Positions 12,131 to 25,289 of a stretch of DNA of 64,000 nucleotides are shown here, in pieces (the first letter of the stretch is position 1; each line of letters begins with the position of its first letter). Location: contig NC_090438.1 of assembly GCF_031143425.1 (NCBI RefSeq), forward strand, positions 774,453,138 to 774,517,137, written 5' to 3'. Source of the DNA: Pleurodeles waltl (lineage: Eukaryota > Chordata > Amphibia > Caudata > Salamandridae). Under the pieces are notes generated by a model. The model saw only the letters and a program-made list of their open reading frames with translations, was not told where the DNA came from and did not search any database. The position numbers were made by a program, and so were the translations under genes.

Positions 12131-13205
12131 GTTAGGCTTAGGTCTGAGCTGCTGCATGTGGCTGTGCTCTGTCTACTGTGTTCTGATGGAGGTTGTGACA
12201 GTTTTTCATTTTGCCAGATACTGTTATGATCTCAGTGACACCAATTTTGTGGCATATCGAAGCTATGTTTAGTATGCGGTCTATGTTCTAGTTAAATGTT
12301 TTCTCTTGGATGTTGTGCATTGTTTCATAGTAGAAGGTTGTGTGCACGGGGATATTCAAATATTGCTCCCATCTCCCCAGTGCTGTACTTGTGACAGCCC
12401 CATTCATTGTGATCTGTTGTGTTTGCTGTTTATTATTGAGCAAGCTCATTTATATGCAACAATATGACATATCTACGTTCTGTTGAATAGATGTAGAGTA
12501 CTGCCTTAATGTATTTAGATAGACAGAATGGGGGAGAGTGTTGTCAGCACTGTGACACTAAGCTATATGGTGTATCGACAATATACTAGATGCGTGAAAG
12601 GTGATCTGCCTAATGTTCCGTGTTGGATGCAGGAATTTCATGTCTAGATTTTCTGTACTCTGGGAAATGTAAGTTATCTTAGAGGGATAAAGCACACAAG
12701 GAGTGGCCAGCCAACAATCACATAGATCTGACAGCAGCCACCCAGCAAGCCTCAAGGCACTGACATTTATGGTACAGGCAAACGCCCTGGCGTTTTTTTC
12801 TCTTCAACGATTGTGCTGTATTTGAATGTGATGACCCGAATTTATATGAAACAGTGCAGTAACGCCGCTTTTGACATGCTGACTGTCTTAGACAATCTTG
12901 AATTTCGAATTTTTAGGTGTACTGCCTTTCAACAAAGTTGTGATTTGTCATCTGTGCTTCTATGGATTGACAATTTTCCTTTAATTTCACCAGTAACCTT
13001 CCAAGCACTGATGGTTCATGCCTTTAAAATGTTAACAGTATAGATTAAAACGTATCTTTTTCTCATTAGAAATGTATGTCAAGTTTTTGGTCAATGTGAT
13101 TAACATTTTGAAATAATTTCTGCTGTACAATACATAGATTTGCCCTTCCATTCCAATCTGCCACATGGATTGCACAGTACGATTTTCTTGGTCACAGCCA
13201 GGTAC
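12131..13205. other. No gene recognised
   Basis: AT-rich sequence with only short random open frames. No repeat family recognised. Confidence 0.5.
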
Positions 13206-13210
13206 ACAAA

Positions 13211-13342
13211 GCAATCAATCAGTCGACTTGTAGAGCCGGCAGGATCTCAGTCTAAGAGTCAGGTTTTCAGCATCCTGTGGAACTCCTGTAGAGCAGGGGA
13301 GATCCTGAGGTGCAAAAGGAGGCCGTTTCAGGCTTTGCCATG
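13211..13342 (-). mobile_element. Short 3'-end fragment of an L2-like LINE
   Basis: In minus orientation it ends in an ATTGATTG tail (plus strand CAATCAATCAG at 13211). It keeps the AGTCAGGTTTTCAGC block that corresponds to AGCCAGGTCTTAAG in the L2-like copy ending at 22536. The TTCAGGCTTTGCC block near 13330 matches TTCCAGGTTTTTGC of that copy in position. Confidence 0.5.
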
Positions 13343-14487
13343 ATTTATCTCCCTTTACTGTAATTTGAATGGTTGTATTAACTGGCAAATAGGGAAGATG
13401 CCTGTGGTATCACATGACTGACGATTGTCTCTTTGGGGTGCGAATCACCATCACCTAGTCCTATTTTCAGCCAACAGCACCAAACATATTGGAGCCTTTA
13501 AGTCCGTAATACTATGAGAAAGTGAAACTACAAGCCATGGTATGCTCAGTGACTGCAGCTAAAATTCAACATAAGACATAGGGAGCCCAATAACCCCTGA
13601 CAGATGGGGCAAACACAATGAACAAAACAGAGTTCTCTCACTGACATCAATGAAAATATTTTGTGGTAAACAAAAGCCACTGCTACGCAATAGCTGCTGC
13701 TGATAGTAAACAAAGTATTTAGAAATGCAAAATGAATTCATTACTCAACTGAAGCTACAGCATCAGTTCAGATAGTATCAATCCTTGTGACGCTACGCTA
13801 TATCACTTTCAGAAACATACATTTCTTAAAGGCAGAAAAATGCTTCTATCAATTGAAATTCAATTAAATCAAATTCAGTTGTATGCACTGCCAATCATTT
13901 TGGCTTTTTATAGTGAAAACAATTTCTGAAGCTTCAGATAAGCACACAGAACTGAGACCATATGCTCATTAACAGTGAAAGCCAGTGGAGGCTGGTGTAA
14001 GTTTTAAGAGGAAGGGAGAAAGAATCAATCATGCAGCCAGTCTGTATTTCCCATGGAGGATCGGGGGGACAGTGTAATGTAATTTATCAGTACAGTAACA
14101 AAGACACCCGTGGCAAGATGTACTACATGCCCAACTTTAAATGCTTTTCAAGAGTACCTATTTTCTATAACGCTTAGGGGCATACTTTTCATTGGTGCAG
14201 CAGGTGTAGGCACTGCATGCACGGGGGCCTGGGGGCCTCCCAGAACCCCGATTATTGCTCTATTTGTCAGCGCATAGAGCTGCCAGGGTCCCATTCACCT
14301 TGTGCCCTTGGGCCCATGACACACTGGCTACTGGTAATGTTTGCAGAGGAGCGAGGCCCAGGGTTGCTCTTGTATAAAGTAGCAGAAATCTCATCTCCAG
14401 GTACAAATAGAAACTTAACACACATTCTGTTGTTCTCTGTAGATGAGACAGGAGCCACAATGTGGATTAAGGGGAAATGTTATGAAT
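13343..14487. other. No gene recognised
   Basis: A lone CAGTGGAGGCTGGTG at 13983 resembles hAT-type termini, but no partner end was found. The remainder has no recognisable element. Confidence 0.45.
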
Positions 14488-14959
14488 TATAAAAAAATTT
14501 TTTTTTATGTTTTTATTGCAATTTTCAGACAAACATTCTATACTACAAAGCACAGTGGGGCTTGTGTGTGTGATTATATAGGCAATCGGTGATAGTCAAT
14601 ATAGTCTGATGATACAGCAAACAGCGGTGCTGCAATGCTGGTGGAGGTTGACGCAACTGCCCCTATTATTCAAGCTTCAACATTAGGAGTTAATTATAAG
14701 CAGAGTCCCATGTCAGCATTCAGCGATCCCACACCACTCCCATCGCATCTATATCTGACAATCTGACCAACACCTGTTGCACCTGTTGCACAGCCAAGGC
14801 CACAAGTGTTCTGGTACCAGCCGTATGGTCCAGAGTTGACGGTATCAGCATTAGCCGATGGCAAGGAAGTTCCGAATAGTGCCTCTTCAGCCACAATCTG
14901 TCCCTGGGCATATATTCTGGGGCAAGCCACTAAGACAACATCCCAATCAGACAATATTG

Positions 14960-17900
14960 GAACTCAACGTACTCCTCTAGATTTTGAATTCTGAATCACA
15001 TCTCTCTTGCAATCTGCCCAATTCACCAGCTCCCATCCACATGTGTATAAACTGGGACCACTGGCAAATTTCCAGCTCATCATCAGTTGTCTACGGGCAA
15101 GTATAAACACCAAATACACAAACCTGTAGGTCAACGTTTGGGCCACGCTGCAACTGTGCATGCCCAGCAAGCACAGTTGCGGAGTGTAATTGAAGTTCCT
15201 ATCTGTGGCTTGACAATAACTTGCAATACAGTTGCCCAGTATGGTGTCAAAGTCAGACAGGACCTCACCATGTGGTAGAATCCCACGTCATCAGGGTGAC
15301 ATCTAAGGCATGAGGACCAAGCATGAGGAAACAAGGCATGAAGGCGTCAGGGGGTGAGGTACGCCCAATGCACGTTATAAAACTGAATGAGTTTAAATCA
15401 AGCATTTAGGGACCCCTTGGTGGCAAACCGCAGAGTCCTCCTCCAAGCCGAGCCATCAAACAAGGGGCCTAAATCTACCTCCTAATGCTTTCTCAGCTGG
15501 AACAGGCCTGGCTCGGCCCTCTTCAGTAGAGCCTTATAAGGTAACGAAACAACCCTCGTTCTCCCTGTTATGAGGAACAAATATTACAGGCACTCATGTT
15601 ACGGTGGTTCAGCAGTACCCCACCCGCCACTCACAGACCTTGCCCAGCAAAGCAAAGCTGCGTGCAAAGCTGCATGCAGCAGAAAGTGCAGCAGATGGTG
15701 TCCCACCGGGACGTCATATGTTTTCCTCAGATCCCAAAAGGAACTAACGTTCACCCCCCCGGTATAGTAAGTCCAGCTTCCATCCACCGGTGCAGGCCCG
15801 ACCAATCCCCTCAGTGGTGCCAGCACTCAGCGATCGTCAAGAGAAGCTTGCATATGCACAGAACACTAGTGTGCATAATCTGTAATAACCGTCCCCACAC
15901 ATAATACACAATCCTGACCAACACATTCCCATCACGCACCACTGGGGCGGGAACAGGTGTTAATAAGATGCTAGCTAGAAGAACTTTAGGTGCCAACCAA
16001 TGCTCCTGATGGCCCAACATATCCCAGAGCACCGACTGCCAACGAGCTACTCATTGTAACTGGGTGGCCGAAAAATAAAGCTCAAAATCCAGTGCTGCCA
16101 TTCTGCCCTCAACCACCTACAAATACAATTTCCACAACGCCACCCAATGCCTCACTGTGGAAGAACTACCATCTTAGAGACACCTATCTGCCCACCGACT
16201 GATAATGGCAAAGTACTCCAAAAGACCACTCCCCACCTCAGGGCAGCAATGACCTGGACAAAGTTAACCTTGTATAGCAAGTCAGCTAAAGGGTAAATAG
16301 AGACTCCCAAATAGCGAATGGTACATGCTCCCACCAAACCGTTGGCACATCTGTAAGGAGCTGGGATTTCCCAGAATCAGCTCACAGTGAGTATGCGCAG
16401 GACCTGTGCTAGTTAACCTCCAGGCCAGAGAAAACTGCCACTACCCACTCCATGTCAGAAGTGTCACCCCTCATATATAACAGCATGTGAACCACATACA
16501 GAGAAACATACAGAAGTCACCCAACATCTGTAGGCCCGAAAATGACCATCCTGCCAAATCACGCAAATTGTTCTAAAGCTAAAGCAAATAAAAGAAGGGA
16601 CTGGGGCAACACTGCCTGGTAGCCCGCTCCACCCTACACATCGCTGAAATCACTGATCCAGTCTGGGCCTTAGCATCCAGTTGGTTATAGAACAGCTTAC
16701 TCCATTTTACGAAAGGAGACCCAAAACTCATACCTAGTACAGTGGCACAAAAGAACTCCCATCAGAGTGAACCAAACGCCTTCCGACCATGAACAGATAA
16801 AGCCAGGGAGTCCAGATAGAAGTGTATCCATTAGTCCAAAATATGAATTAATTAAAGAATGTTAGGTACAGTACTACTGGTAGATATGAAGTCTGTCTGA
16901 TCAGGGTGCACCAAGGTGCCTATGTGTGGCAAATTCCTGTTCACTAGAATCTTACTCAGGATTTTATAATCAGCATTAAGCATCATGAGGGGGTGATATG
17001 AATCAAGTAAAACCAGGTCCTTATCCTTCTTGGGAAGCAACACAATCATAGCCTCACACAGAGAGGGCAGAAGAACTCCCCATCACTGGGCATTGTTAAG
17101 CACTTGCACCAGTTTAGGGGCAAGGTCAGTGGTATAAACAGCATAGCTTTCCATGGGCATTCTCTCCGAACAAGGGACCTTTCCTCTAGCCTTCTCCTTA
17201 ATCACACCCGCACCACCTGCACCGTAATGTCTGCACACAGTTGGTCCACCGCAATGCGTTTTATTACCAACAGGGAGGTGTCCTCAATGTAACTGAAAAC
17301 ATCAGCCTAACAAACCACATCGCTCAAGGAGTACAAGTCATGGTAGTAATGTAGGAGAGAAGGAAAGCAGTATTCATTTCCTCCTGTGTGAATATGTTGT
17401 GACCCACTGTGTCACGCACCTGAAAAATAGTATACCCCCTTGTCTCTTCCTTTAGGAGTCAGGTTAACATGCTCCACCAATGTAAGCAATTTCTCCCGTT
17501 CCCAGACCAACTGCTCCTCTCCCTCCAGTGTCTCCTCTAGATCAGAAGCACGTTGAGAAGTGACTCCTGTTATCTAATGTCCGAGTGGAGCTAGGTGTTC
17601 ACCCCTATCTTATTAGAAAAGCAATGTCCTCGCACCACTACCTCCATAGATTCCTATTCAATCCCCACCAACAAAGAGGACCTCACTCTAGCCAGCCAGT
17701 AATGAACAATCTGTTCACTCAGAAAGGCCCATAAAGCTGAGTCATCCAGCAGGGGCATGTCCAAACGCCAAGTGGGGATGAAAGATCTATGAGGTATCCA
17801 CCCTAAAGTGCATAATATGGGGGAATGATCTGAATAAGTTCTCACCAAGTACTTTACGTTCACCTCTATCTCATACATTGCCTCACAGCATAACACTCCA

Positions 17901-18490
17901 TTCAGTTATATCTCCAAATCATGCAGGCCAGATCTAAAGCAGTACACCTGGGCCTCAGGGTTCTGCACCCTTCATCAGTCATGAAGGTTCCACTGCTTAG
18001 CGCAAGTGCGAAACGCTGCTGCCAATTTATTTGCTGGTGCAACACACAGCAGAGGGTGTGATCTATTTAAGGCAAGGTCCGCAACGCAGTTGAAATCCCC
18101 TCCCACTTTTCTCAAATAAGGTAACATTAATGGAACAAGGGGCGCCAGGCTGGTCAAGAAGGAGGACTGATCCGTCCGTATCTGGAGTGCACATATTAAG
18201 CAAAACAATATCTTTACCATCTATCCAGCCCAACACCAACACATACCGACCCTCAGGGCTCAGGCAGGTGGGTCTCCTTCAAAAACACAACTTGTGTCCC
18301 CCTACATTTCAAATAGGCCAGGACATTATAATGCTTGGAGGGTGTGGACAAGCCTTGCACATTACTGGCAATCACTCTAACTCGGTCCGTCATACAGCTA
18401 AATCCACGTGCAAGCCAGCAGGCAACAGCACTCCGCGCCACCATACAATTGAGGCCTTGATCGCCAGTCCCATAATGCAGCCCCACCTAA
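14960..18490 (-). pseudogene. L1 ORF2 remnant: endonuclease, reverse transcriptase, C-terminal zinc region
   Basis: Endonuclease: SNVQGLSTPSK and VVFLKETHLPEP at 18400-18253, GGDFNCV near 18100, and SDHSPILCTLGWIP near 17820. Reverse transcriptase: LPKKDKDLVLLDSYHP and MLNADYKILSKILVNR, then HPDQTDFI (17049-16852), the L1 fingers region. C-terminal region: CLRCHPDDVGFYHMV near 15300, matching the L1 cysteine-histidine motif, then ARRQLMMSWK and LVNWADCKRDVIQ near 15100-15000. The frame is broken throughout. Confidence 0.8.
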
Positions 18491-19059
18491 CACACATGCC
18501 CTCCTAGAGGGAAACATAACAAAAAGCAATCAAACAAACCCCAATAAGAACACCCTGCCAACTCAACTCTCAGACTGTGATATCCATACTTCCTGTCCAA
18601 ACAATAGACAGCAAACAGGCCTACCTAAGGCCTATCAAAGAGGGCCAACTGGGTTTGTAATAGAAAACTAATTAGGGGGAAGGTGACTGGACAGCCCAAT
18701 CAGTAAACAAAGATCAAAACAGTGTGAAAAGACACAGTACAAGCACCCCACCTTCACCCAGCTTCCCCTAGCCCAAAAAAGAAAAGAGTCAGTATAAATC
18801 CACACAAGAAGAAATTGCAGCCACGGCACCATGGTACCACAATTGAGGCATGCGCCTGACGGACCTCCACCAATGACCAATCAGGATTTAAATAAGGCCA
18901 TTGGCTGTGCCCAGAGTAACACCCCAGAGTGTGTCCTCCAGCCACAACACTGTTGAGTCCTCTGAGCTAGAGGTGGAACCCCCTATGGTCCGGGGACACA
19001 TCCTTGTGAGATCTTAGAGACGTCTCTGTCTCCACTGCCCTCGTCTGTTCCAGGCCACC

Positions 19060-19993
19060 TGCAGCTTAGCAGGCTGGTGTGTTCCACTTCGGCAGGACCA
19101 CTGCCACCTCGGTAACGGCAGTAATGTTGTTCCACCTGCTCTGGCCTCACCGTTCCTTTATCATAAAGTTCAAATCAGTTCTACGCTACAGCTGGTTCTG
19201 TGAAGAAATTAATCTTGTCCTCTGCCTGAATCCTCAGCCGGGAAGAGGAGAGAATAGAGTAGCCCCAGCTCACACAATCTCTTCTTGATGACAATAAACA
19301 AAGTTCTCTGAGTCTGCACCTGAAGTGTGAAGTCAGGATACAGGCAAACCTTGAAGTACTCTACCACAACAGGACCATGATTGCGAGTCAACTGTAAGAG
19401 GAAATCCCTGTTGCAGAAATGCAGGAGGTGAGCTACTCCCAGGCGGGTGGAGCCCCCAGTTAATGCGGCGGGCAGGTACCCTGTGTGCCCGTTTCAAGAC
19501 ATAGAACTCAGAAAGTCCTTTCTTGGATACCACCCCCTGAAGCCAATTCTCCAGACAACCCAGCAGGGAGTCACCCTCCACTCGCTGCAGCAGTCCCACA
19601 ACCCTGATGTTGTTATGGTGGGCCCTCACTTCTTGATCATCCAGCCTGTCTGCCAGCCGTTGAGTACTGGCCTCCAGCACCTTGAGGCGATGTTCCATGT
19701 TCTGGACCTTACGTGCTAATCTCTAAGACAGAGACTGTCACTGACAATTTTCTAGAGTCCTCTCGGATGAGGCCGACCTTAACTGCAAAAGAGTCAATCT
19801 TACCCTCCAGGCTCTCCCTGGTGGCATCAATTGCGGCCAAGAGCTTATCAAGCTTACTGTGAATGTGGAAGGAATCCCCACCAACCACACCCTGCATGTT
19901 CCCCTCCAGGAAGGTGCTTGCTGGGGCATCGTTTTTGGACCTCTGGGTGTGACTCATGACTGATTCCGGTAGGAGGGGCCGAAAGCAGGACAA
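19060..19993 (-). pseudogene. L1 ORF1 protein remnant (RNA-binding chaperone)
   Basis: N-terminal piece (19993-19709): Ser/Pro-rich start, then a coiled-coil-like run (KLDKLLAAIDATRESLEGKID). Central piece (19698-19333): the L1 ORF1 RRM-type signature with HHNNIRVVGLLQRVEG, LENWL and KRAHRVPARR. C-terminal piece (19391-19209 and below): YPDFTLQVQTQRTLF followed by LLYSLLFPAE, matching the conserved C-terminal domain. The frame changes at least twice. In intact L1 elements this protein forms trimers that coat the LINE RNA. Confidence 0.8.
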
Positions 19994-20900
19994 AGTCAGT
20001 GCCCAAAAACACCATCCAGGCCCAAAAGTGCAATGAAGTCAATTACAGCCACAATAACATTAAAGAGGGAACTATGATCAAGGTGGGCCCCACCAAGCTA
20101 GACAGCAGGCTCCGGACAGCAAGTCCCTAGAGACCCAACCAGAGAGCCACTGACTCTCCAAGGCCCAAATCACCTGCGAGAGGGTCAGGCTGCAACAACC
20201 TGGACTCCAAAAATACATTATCTGGGAATAGGGTACACACCGCAGTAATCAGTGCAGGCAGAGCTGTGAACCGGTCCATGGGGCTCCTGCACCTGTACTA
20301 TAGAAAAATAATAAAAGGAGGATATCCTGGGGGGGGGTGGGGATCCCACAAACAATCTAGTCCAGCCCCCAATGATACCTGCCAAAGGAAAACTCTTCAA
20401 TGGGCATGCCTGGCTTCCAGGATCTCGGTGTCTCGACAGTTTAAATGTCAGTGCTCAATAAAGGGGACCAAGCGGGCACCCCAGCACAATGATGGAGCCA
20501 GGCCAGGCTGCCATGCCCCCCTCACCTGAGGTCCCAGAAGGTGTCCCTTTAGCCTCGACGAGTGGTGGGGGGCATCATTAGTGCCCTCAGTTGCCTACAA
20601 GTACCCTGGCGAATTGAAGGGAAGGCCCTGCTCAAGCTGCAGGGCCGGCCACACCATGATCCAGGCCCTGGCACCGTCCAAGGCCTCTGTAGGAGGCAAG
20701 AGGGGAAACACCCCTGTCTGGAGCCCTTCCAGGTGCGCCACAGCCGATCCTGCCACACGAGCTCAATCCAGGCTAGGCACAACCCCAACAAACATTGCGG
20801 TCTTTGCCTCAGCTTGGAGCCACCATCTTGCCACAGGCTGAGTGCCGCTTTGTCCCATGCTCGGCAGCCCACGCTGTGGTGACGCCCCTGTTCCGGCACC

Positions 20901-22535
20901 TGTGGCCCCCTCTTGACTACAGGGGTCTAGGATCGCTCAGGCCAGCTCCTAACATCGAGTTCGATGGCTATGAGGCTGGGGGCTCATGGGCTAGTGTGGA
21001 GTTTGCTAAGTCTGCTCCTAGCAGCATGCAGCTACCTCCGCCCCCCTCGAATTCCAAAAATGTTGATGCATTTTGCTGCAACATTGGAAAATAAATATGC
21101 ACTGCTGTATCATTTTAAAAAGTAAGTAACAATAATTATACAAAATACAGCATATGGAAAAAAGCTGAATAATGGACAAATAATCTGTGCCATTAAATTA
21201 AAGTTTTTATGATTCACTCTCACGACTCCGTCATTACACATGGCAATAGAAATACCTAAGCTGGCAGTGTCTTCAAGTAAACGTTGAAGACAGACTGTTG
21301 AAAACATGAGATGACGGCATCATGCGATGCTTCAGAGTCCATCACCCTGTAACACAAAATTCCATGGGCACCATTCTCGTTTTTGGTACAGCCCCTCTCC
21401 TATTTTATCCACAGCAGTGAGAAATTAAACCTGAACATGCGCAGAGGGCTGCCTTTCATAGCCTCAGTACATGATGAGACTTGGTATGAGGGACAGGCAG
21501 CCAGGTAATTTTAGCATTGCTTTTGAGACCTAGGCAATGCATTTTAACTTGCTGGAAATTGGAGGGGTGCTTACTCCTTCCATTTTGTTTTGCTTTTATG
21601 GTTATTGCCCAAACACTTAGCTACCAGTTCTTAAGCACTGCTTGTCACCACTATCCTGGATCTACCTGGCTTTTTGTATCTGCCTAATGACCCCTTACCT
21701 GTCCGGGGCGTACAAATGCAAACTTCAGTGTTGCGACCACTAGCAGCTGCACAAAAAGGTGACATTTTGGTATAAAATAAATGGTGTGGGTGTATGAGGT
21801 AGCTTGGCACTGCACTTACCTCGCTTACATTGCTTCTGGGACCACTACTGCCCCTAGTAGCTCTTCCACGTAAGACCACTGTTTGCAAACATATCTGCAA
21901 AGTACGCAGGTGTCTTACTTTGAACTACCTACATCGCAGAATGAAGACCTTGCCGCCTCCATCTCCAATTATCTTGGTTACTGCCCAACAAATAGTAAAC
22001 GACCAAACCTGTTGACTTAAATGTGTGATACCATGCCGTGAAATAGTTCTGCAATTCAAATTTCCCTTGCAAGAGTGTGAACAAGCTAGCAATTTACACG
22101 TTGCTGTTCTGATTCACTTATGTATTTAATTAATTAGTCTATTTATTAATTGCAAAGTTCAGAGTGCTAGATGCAGGTTTAGTGAGAAAAGCATTATGCT
22201 TGAAAGGTGCCAGAAAGGATTCCTTCGAACAAGTGTTACCAGAGCTATCTAGTCTAACCTCTGCCTACTGTGGTACCCTAATATACTACAGAGTCTCTTG
22301 TTTTACGCTTCCTCTCTCATGAACCTCACTGTGCTATCTATGAATATGCCTTTTTAAAAATTGTTTCTTTATTGCACATATGCGTTGTCACACTTAACAT
22401 ATAGGAATTTTGTGTTCTACTCTTCAGGCAGATAATGGCTGATCCCAGGCTGAGTTTTGTTCCTGAACCAATGCCATGCCACTTTGTGTATCTAGACCAC
22501 TTTATTCAGTGTACAGATATTATACAAAGGAGATG
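20901..22535. other. No gene recognised
   Basis: The first 170 bases could be L1 5' sequence or flanking DNA. The remainder is AT-rich with short random frames only. Confidence 0.45.
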
Positions 22536-24010
22536 ACTCACCAAAGATCAATCAACCAATTAATCGGGATTTATAAAGCGTGGCTAATCACCGATAGGGT
22601 ATCCAGGCGCTTGCAGGTCATGGAGGATTATTTGAGCAGCCAGGTCTTAAGGGCCATTCGGAATTCCAGAAGTGAGGTGATGGTCCAGAGGTGCACTGAG
22701 GAGGCTGTTCCAGGTTTTTGCTGCGATGTAAGAAAGGAACGTCCTCCACTTCTGCTTTGGTAGATTCGGGGACTATGGGTAAGTGAAAAGGAGGCAGAGC
22801 GTAGTGTTCTTGTCGGTTGGTGGAAGTTCAGACGGTAATTATTGTGCGGAAGTCCTTGGTTGTGTAGAGCCTTGTGTGCGTGGGTCAGTTGCTTGAATGG
22901 GCATCTCTTCTGTACAGGGAGCCAGTGGATTTGCTTGAGGTGGGGTGTGATGTGGATTCATCAGGGAAGGCTGAGGAAGAGTTTGGCTGCAACATTCTCT
23001 ATGGTCTGACGTTTCTGTAGGAGGTATGCAGCGATTCCTAAATAGACGGCGTTGCCGTAGTCCAGTCGGCTGGTGATAAGGGCCTGTGTCACATTGCATC
23101 TCGTGTGAAGGGGAAGCCACTTGATAATCTTACATAGCATGCGCAAAGTGAGGAAGCAGGAGGAGAAGACAGTGCTATTCTGAGATTTCATGGTGATCTT
23201 GTTGTCAGTAATGATACAGAGGTTTCTGGTTTGGTTGGATGGGGTGTGTGCAGGTCCTAGGTTTGATGGCCTCCAGGAGTCATTCCATGTGTCGCTGCTG
23301 TTGCCAAAGATCAGTACTTCCATCTTGTCTGTGTTCAGCTGCAGGCAGTTGTTCTTCATCCAGTCAGTGATGCTTGTCATGCATCTGTGGAAGATGGTTC
23401 TGGTGGTGAAGGGGTCGTGGGTGAGTGAGAGGATGATTAGGGTGTCATCTGCATAGGAAATCATTTTGCGACCGTGGGATCTGACAAGTGTTGGCCAGCG
23501 GGGTCATATATGCATTGAAGAGCGTGGGGCTGAGGGATTAGCCCTTGGGGGCACTGCAGGTGATCTCCTTTAGTTTGGAGGTGAAAGGTGAGAGGTGCAT
23601 CCTCTGGGTTCTTCTGGTTAGGAAGGAGGTGATCCATCTGAGCGCCTTTCCTTGAATGACAATGTGCTGGAGTCTTTCAATCAACACATGGTGGGATACG
23701 GTGTTGAAGACTGCCGAGAGGTTGAGGAGGATCAAAGCTGCTGTTTCTCCTCAGTTGAGGAGGGTTCAGATGTTGTCAGTGGCTCCGATCAGGGCAGTTT
23801 TGGTGCTGTGATTGCTGCAGAAGCCAGATTGGGAGGCACTGAGTAGCTGGTTCTGCTCCAGGTATGTCATGAGTTGCTTGTTGATGATCTTTTCCAGTAC
23901 CTTCACTGGGAATAGGAGCAGGGAGATTGACCGGTAGTTTTGGGGTTCGCTAGGGTTGCCAGAGGGTTTTTTGAGTAGTGGATAACACATGCTTCTTGTT
24001 TTGCTCTAGT
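22536..24010 (-). mobile_element. 5'-truncated L2/CR1-like LINE, antisense
   Basis: The 3' end (22536-22620) reads, in minus orientation, as a GCGCCTGGATACCCTATCGG block followed by a GATTGATC-type tail. It matches the 3' end of the sense copy at 43270-43343. The coding part extends up to about 23992, and the 5' half of the element is absent, as expected for incomplete reverse transcription. Confidence 0.85.
22839..23992 (-). pseudogene. L2/CR1-like reverse transcriptase remnant
   Basis: RT motifs in order: YPLLKKPSGNP with NYRSISLL (23990-23900), QSGFCSNHSTKTALI, motif A as LNLSAVFNTVSHHVLI (23735), SAPKG, YADDTLIILS (23464) and RLDYGNAVYLGI with LQKRQTIENVAAKLF (near 23020). Both aspartates expected in motif A (LDLSAAFDTV type) are asparagine here. 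The YADD box is intact. There are stops and frame changes between pieces, so the copy is inactive. Confidence 0.85.
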
Positions 24011-25289
24011 CTGAGCTGTGGGAGCAGTCAGCCACTTTTGCGAATACTGCAAAAAGAACTTCCAGCATGGTATATGGAAGACAATCCTTTCCCTAGGGGT
24101 GTGGGATCATCTGATAGGTCCTTAGAAAGCGGTACATTGTTGTTTCTTTTTTTGTTATTTTAATGAGAGTTGCATAGTATATTGTTTAACGTTCTCATGA
24201 ATCACTTGATTCCCCTGTTAGCTTGAAGACAGCAAGGAGATATTCTTGTATACCTTATCTGTAGTCTTGCACGGTATTCGCCACATTCTGTTGCTTGAAT
24301 GGGATCCTCTATTCAGAGTATATTTCATCAGGCAGCCAGTAAATAGGCATTTTCTTCATTCAATGGAAGACAACCTTGTGGCTGTATAAGGCAGATAACC
24401 ATTCTCTTCTGTCTTCTTCCTTTGAAAAACCATTAACCACAACCAGCAGGTACAGTCCATTTAGAAGGGAGCATAAATTTGTGCACCCTGTTTGCCACTG
24501 TTTTGACCTGCTGTTACATCTGCAGATTACATTTGGCATATATGGGGGTCTAGCTGCCTGGCAGAGTTGACAGAATGTCACTTCATCCATTCCATGGGAC
24601 ATTTCTTTCCTCTACAACCTCTATTTGGTGTTTCCTATGTTTTGATAACCACTGTGCCCAAATATTACCATGTGCATAAGAGATGAGGAAATGGCAGATT
24701 TTGTATCCCTGACAGGAGACGTTCATTCTAGATAGTTTGAATAATTTAAAGATGCGAATATCTTTATCGTTCAATTTATTAATGTATTTATTTAGCTTTT
24801 TTCAGACAGACAGCTGTGCGCAACTAGAACTAGCCCACTTTACACAGAGCAAAAAGAAAGGTTGTAACTGAGAATTATGGACACTGTGGGATATATCAAA
24901 TTAAAAGCACAAGATGAATGTTCAACACGTTCATAAAGGAAATAAAGGAAGAGATATTAGCTTTTGTGGGTTTCTACAAAAGGATTGAACTTCACAGTTT
25001 CCAGAAGTCCATCCACAACTACAAGCAGCTTAGCTACTTAAGGCGTGAAGAGCTTTGTTTGGAACAAAACATAATTCCCTTGTTCCATTACTACAGAGAT
25101 CTTATCCTGAAAGCCTGGTGTCACAGAATCCTCCCCATATTCACAAAAGCTCCTACATATAGTCACTGTGCAATACAACCCTGGTATATATTACAGTATG
25201 TCGTATGTTATTACCTGTCTGGGATATGTTGCATGCTGCTCTCTGTTACAATATTGTTCTCCCTTATTGTAGCTAATAATGTCTCAATT
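24011..25289. other. No gene recognised
   Basis: A 125-codon open frame at 24918-25295 (plus) has a Lys/Glu-rich start and hydrophobic end but matches no family I know. It overlaps the 3' border of the next LINE fragment, so it is probably chance. Confidence 0.4.

Larger units (their letters stand above)
14488..20900 (-). mobile_element. Near full-length L1-clade LINE, antisense
   Basis: In minus orientation the element shows a 5' untranslated region (about 20900-20000, with CAAGATGGTGGCTCC), ORF1, ORF2 and a 3' end at the T-rich tract 14490-14515, which is the antisense of a poly(A) tail. About 6.4 kb is the usual full length for vertebrate L1. Both ORFs carry many stops and frameshifts, so it is inactive. 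The start near 20900 is approximate. Confidence 0.85.

Noticed and set aside
13983..13997. CAGTGGAGGCTGGTG, resembling a hAT terminus
   Set aside because: No inverted partner and no flanking duplication found within 1 kb.
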